Shown in pieces: positions 6,109-8,069 of a stretch of DNA of 8,069 bases. Positions within the stretch are counted from its first letter, which is position 1; each line of letters begins with the position of its first letter. The stretch comes from Bacteroidota bacterium. Its GTDB lineage: Bacteria; Bacteroidota; Bacteroidia; M30B66. The translations under genes and the position numbers were made by a program. The stretch covers positions 1 through 8,069 of the forward strand of contig CANMGM010000097.1 in the NCBI GenBank assembly GCA_947497195.1, read 5' to 3'. Under the pieces are notes generated by a model. That model had not been told where the DNA came from. It saw nothing but the letters and a program-made list of their open reading frames with translations, and searched no databases.

Positions 6109-6468
6109 CTAATTTCCGCCCAAATCATCAAAATCAACATCCGACCAACCTTGTGCTGATGCCGATTGATTTTCAACTGCAGTAACATGTCCGTTGCTTC
6201 GAACCTCACTGCGATTTGTTGAATTGATGAACTGAATTGCCTCGTTCAAGCCTTCCGAAAACTTTTCGAAATCTTCCTTGTATAGAAAAATTTTATGCTT
6301 CTCGTAATAAAATGTTCCGTCGTCGCGAAAGCGTTTTTTACTTTCTGTAATAGTTAGGTAAAGGTCATCACCTTTCGTGCTTTTGACATCAAAAAAATAG
6401 GTGCGTTTGCCTGCTCTAACCGGTTTTGAATAAATCTCTTCGCGATCGTTCTGCTCGTTAAAATCCAT
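6109..6468 (-). CDS. PUR-family (DUF3276) DNA/RNA-binding protein
   Basis: This 119-residue cytoplasmic protein carries one PUR repeat at about residues 10-83: EIYSKPVRAGKRTYFFDVK, then the strands DDLYLTITESKKRF, then TFYYEKHKIFLYKEDFEKF and a helix NEAIQFIN. The basic and aromatic residues in the first strands are those that bind single-stranded nucleic acid in PUR proteins such as eukaryotic Pur-alpha and Borrelia BpuR. The family is nearly universal in Bacteroidota, where its targets are not well known. Residues 84-104 are a polar linker, and the last 12 residues (GWSDVDFDDLGGN region) are acidic, somewhat like the tail of single-strand binding proteins. The start at 6468 lies 33 bp behind an excellent promoter. 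It is divergent from cphA and shares a 271-bp regulatory gap with it. Family call is strong; whether it acts on cphA is unknown. Confidence 0.9.
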   Translation of the reverse strand: MDFNEQNDREEIYSKPVRAGKRTYFFDVKSTKGDDLYLTITESKKRFRDDGTFYYEKHKIFLYKEDFEKFSEGLNEAIQFINSTNRSEVRSNGHVTAVENQSASAQGWSDVDFDDLGGN

Positions 6469-6501
6469 GCATTTAAAAGCTTAAATTCTGATTAAGGTGA
6501 A

Positions 6502-6534
6502 CAAATCTAAAATAAATTTTTGTTTAATGAACAA
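6502..6534 (-). promoter_or_regulatory. promoter of the PUR-family gene
   Basis: Read on the minus strand, TTG at 6534-6532 is followed after 22 bp by TAGATTTG at 6509-6502. This is a perfect match to the Bacteroidota consensus TTG-N(17-23)-TAnnTTTG. The ATG is at 6468, which leaves a leader of about 27 bases. This is the best promoter in the window. Confidence 0.7.
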
Positions 6535-6581
6535 TTCTTTTGATTTTTTGTTACCGCTCGCCGCTTAATTTAAACCCGCAT

Positions 6582-6604
6582 TTAATTTGCAATTCGCAAA
6601 TTAA
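6582..6604. repeat. perfect 9-bp-arm inverted repeat between the PUR gene and cphA
   Basis: TTAATTTGC at 6582-6590 and GCAAATTAA at 6596-6604 are exact inverted copies separated by AATTC. Each arm also contains TTAATTTG, one base off the -7 promoter consensus, in opposite directions. It lies in the 271-bp gap between the divergent PUR and cphA genes and could be a dimeric regulator's operator. No TTG lies at the right distance to make either arm a full promoter. Confidence 0.55.
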
Positions 6605-6611
6605 CAGACAC

Positions 6612-6631
6612 TTGAGGCTCTATAGCCTTAA
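6612..6631 (+). repeat. stem-loop in the putative cphA leader
   Basis: TTGAGGCT at 6612-6619 pairs with AGCCTTAA at 6624-6631 around a CTAT loop, with one G-U pair in the RNA. The stem has 8 pairs. It is not followed by a T run and so is not a terminator. Whether it is transcribed depends on the unmapped cphA start. Confidence 0.4.
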
Positions 6632-6654
6632 TTCTATTGGGATAGAATCCCGAT
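6631..6654 (+). repeat. two overlapping, mutually exclusive hairpins upstream of cphA
   Basis: Hairpin A pairs ATTCTAT (6631-6637) with ATAGAAT (6642-6648) around the loop TGGG. Hairpin B pairs ATTGGGAT (6636-6643) with ATCCCGAT (6647-6654) around AGA, with one wobble pair. They share bases 6636-6648, so only one can form at a time. Hairpin B is more GC-rich. Neither has a downstream T run. Such competing stems can act as a switch in a leader RNA, but no regulator or ligand is indicated. Confidence 0.4.
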
Positions 6655-6739
6655 TGAACTAATAATTTGATTGATATGAACAATTTCTTCTATGAGAATT
6701 CAATTATCTTGTGCCTTTCATTTCCAATCTGCCTACACT

Positions 6740-8069
6740 ATGAACATCCTCGAAATACGGGCAATGCGCGGCCCCAACTACTGGTCAATTCGCCGACATA
6801 AACTCATTGTTATGCGCCTCGATATTGGACAATACGAAGAGCTTCCGACCAATAGCATCGATGGTTTTGCAGAGCGGCTGGAGACAATGTTTCCATCGAT
6901 GTATAGTCATCGATGCTCTGAAGCTCATGCTGGAGGATTCTTTAAGCGTGTACGCGAAGGCACCTGGATGGGTCATGTCATCGAACACATTGCACTCGAA
7001 ATTCAAACCTTGGCAGGAATGGATGTAGGGTTTGGACGCACCCGCGGAACCGGCCAGACCGGCGAGTACCACGTAGTATTTGCTTACATGGAGGAAAAAG
7101 CTGGAATCTATGCCGCTAAAGCTGCTGTTCGCATTGCTGAAGCCATTGCAATGAACCAAGAATATGATCTGGAGAACGACATTCAAACCATGCGCGAAAT
7201 CCGCGAAGATGAACGCCTAGGGCCATCAACCGGTTCGATTGTGGATGAAGCGAAGAACAGAAATATTCCGTGGATTCGGCTTAATCGCCACTCGCTGGTA
7301 CAATTGGGCTATGGCGTAAACCAACGCCGCATTCAGGCTACTGTAGCCTCTACAACTTCGAATATTGCAGTCGAAATTGCCTGCGATAAGGAAGAGACCA
7401 AAAACATACTCGACGCCGCAGGAATTCCTGTTCCAAAAGGTTTTATTGTTTACGACGAGGAAGATTTGGAGGATGCTGTTCGTCGAATTGGCTATCCAAT
7501 CGTTTTAAAGCCTGTTAATGGAAACCACGGACGTGGAGCAACAATTAATGTAACAAACTGGGAAGACGCGCAGGAAGCCCTGCAAGCAGCAAAGCGTGTT
7601 TCGCGTGCAGTAATTTGCGAAAAGTTCATTACCGGTTACGATTTTCGTTTGCTGGTAATAAACTACAAACTCGTGGCCGCCGCAAAACGAACACCGGCTG
7701 CGGTAATAGGCGATGGAAAGCATACCATTCAGGAACTTATCGATCAGGTAAATTCAGATCCACGTCGCGGTTACGGGCACGAAAAAGTGCTCACGGCAAT
7801 CAAGGTAGATGAGATGACGATGAACATTCTGCGCGATAAAGGCTTGGAACTCGAAAGTGTAATTCCGGCCGGACAAGAGCTTTTCCTAAAATCGACGGCA
7901 AACTTAAGTACAGGCGGAACAGCCACCGATATCACCGAATTGGTGCATCCCAACAATGTGTTTATGGCCGAACGCATTGCGCGCGTGGTTGGATTGGATA
8001 TTTGTGGAATCGACATCATGGCCCCCGATCTCAGCACATCGATTCGCGAAAACGGCGGAGCCATTCTGG
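6740..8069 (+). CDS. cphA: cyanophycin synthetase, N-terminal half (cut by the window edge)
   Basis: The first 443 residues are present; the full protein is normally about 870-900, so the C-terminal Mur-ligase-like half lies outside. CphA polymerises aspartate and arginine, using ATP, into multi-arginyl-polyaspartate, a cytoplasmic nitrogen reserve. Residues 1-160 are the N domain, opening with the family signature ILEIRAMRGPNYWSIRRHKL and containing GGFFKRVREGT and GHVIEHIALE. The ATP-grasp domain that adds aspartate starts near 161 (LGPSTGSIVDEA). It shows YPIVLKPVNGNHGRG (252-266) with the ATP-binding lysine at 257 and glycine-rich loop, CEKFITGYDFR (293-303) with Glu294, and LSTGGTATDIT plus DICGIDIMAPD (389-430). 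The start at 6740 matches the family N-terminus; an in-frame ATG at 6692 would add 16 unrelated residues. No cyanophycinase gene is visible; it may lie downstream. The frame is intact to the edge. Confidence 0.93.
   Translation, partial: MNILEIRAMRGPNYWSIRRHKLIVMRLDIGQYEELPTNSIDGFAERLETMFPSMYSHRCSEAHAGGFFKRVREGTWMGHVIEHIALEIQTLAGMDVGFGRTRGTGQTGEYHVVFAYMEEKAGIYAAKAAVRIAEAIAMNQEYDLENDIQTMREIREDERLGPSTGSIVDEAKNRNIPWIRLNRHSLVQLGYGVNQRRIQATVASTTSNIAVEIACDKEETKNILDAAGIPVPKGFIVYDEEDLEDAVRRIGYPIVLKPVNGNHGRGATINVTNWEDAQEALQAAKRVSRAVICEKFITGYDFRLLVINYKLVAAAKRTPAAVIGDGKHTIQELIDQVNSDPRRGYGHEKVLTAIKVDEMTMNILRDKGLELESVIPAGQELFLKSTANLSTGGTATDITELVHPNNVFMAERIARVVGLDICGIDIMAPDLSTSIRENGGAIL

Noticed and set aside
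6692..6739. An upstream in-frame ATG that would lengthen CphA by 16 residues.
   Set aside because: The family N-terminus aligns at the ATG at 6740; the added residues (MRIQLSCAF...) match nothing typical.
6676..6801. A 41-codon open reading frame (starting MNNFFYENS) overlapping the cphA start, as a possible leader peptide.
   Set aside because: It is out of frame with cphA, has no family features, no run of Arg or Asp codons, and ends inside the gene; chance is sufficient.
7200..8069. Possibility that the cphA reading frame is a pseudogene because it has no stop in the window.
   Set aside because: The frame is uninterrupted and family motifs are intact; it is simply cut by the window edge.

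Overview
The window looks like an ordinary stretch of a Bacteroidota chromosome, probably from a free-living flavobacterial or cytophagal-type organism. The evidence is a TonB-dependent receptor with an N-terminal carboxypeptidase-regulatory-like extension, a DUF3276/PUR-family protein, signal peptides ending in -AQ, no Shine-Dalgarno sequences, and promoter elements that fit the Bacteroidota consensus (TAnnTTTG at -7, TTG near -33). No tRNA, rRNA, CRISPR array, insertion sequence or phage gene is visible. There are nine protein genes, the last cut by the right edge. No gap between genes exceeds 300 bases.

Layout from left to right. Positions 1-147 hold the merR promoter and, on the minus strand at the very edge, a possible promoter for a gene outside the window. 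A small MerR-type regulator (+, 148-483) meets a two-gene minus-strand operon tail to tail, with a 4-bp overlap. The operon runs from a secreted carboxypeptidase-regulatory-like protein (3015-3665) into an 843-residue TonB-dependent outer-membrane receptor (480-3011). Divergent from it is a YdcF/ElyC-type membrane-anchored DUF218 protein (+, 3751-4380), whose 3' end overlaps by 7 bp a secreted DUF1684 protein (-, 4374-5009). After a 145-bp divergent promoter region come an NADPH-dependent FMN reductase-like flavoprotein (+, 5155-5679) and a four-helix DoxX-like membrane protein (+, 5686-6093), 6 bp apart and probably one redox operon. A PUR/DUF3276 nucleic-acid-binding protein (-, 6109-6468) follows. 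A structured 271-bp divergent region then leads into cyanophycin synthetase cphA (+, from 6740), of which the first 443 residues are present.

Functionally the set is a mosaic: envelope and outer-membrane transport (receptor module, YdcF, DUF1684), redox (flavoprotein plus DoxX), regulation (MerR, PUR) and nitrogen storage (CphA makes the Arg/Asp polymer cyanophycin). I do not see a clearly new multi-gene system. The most interesting non-coding signal is the run of inverted repeats between the PUR gene and cphA: one perfect 9-bp-arm palindrome, one stem-loop, and two overlapping hairpins that cannot form together. Others are a terminator-like hairpin buried in the 3' coding end of the convergent DUF1684 gene, an 11-base promoter motif present at two promoters, and a palindrome, CATCGATG, clustered in all three reading frames of early cphA. 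All functional proposals here come from family recognition by eye; no database search was run.
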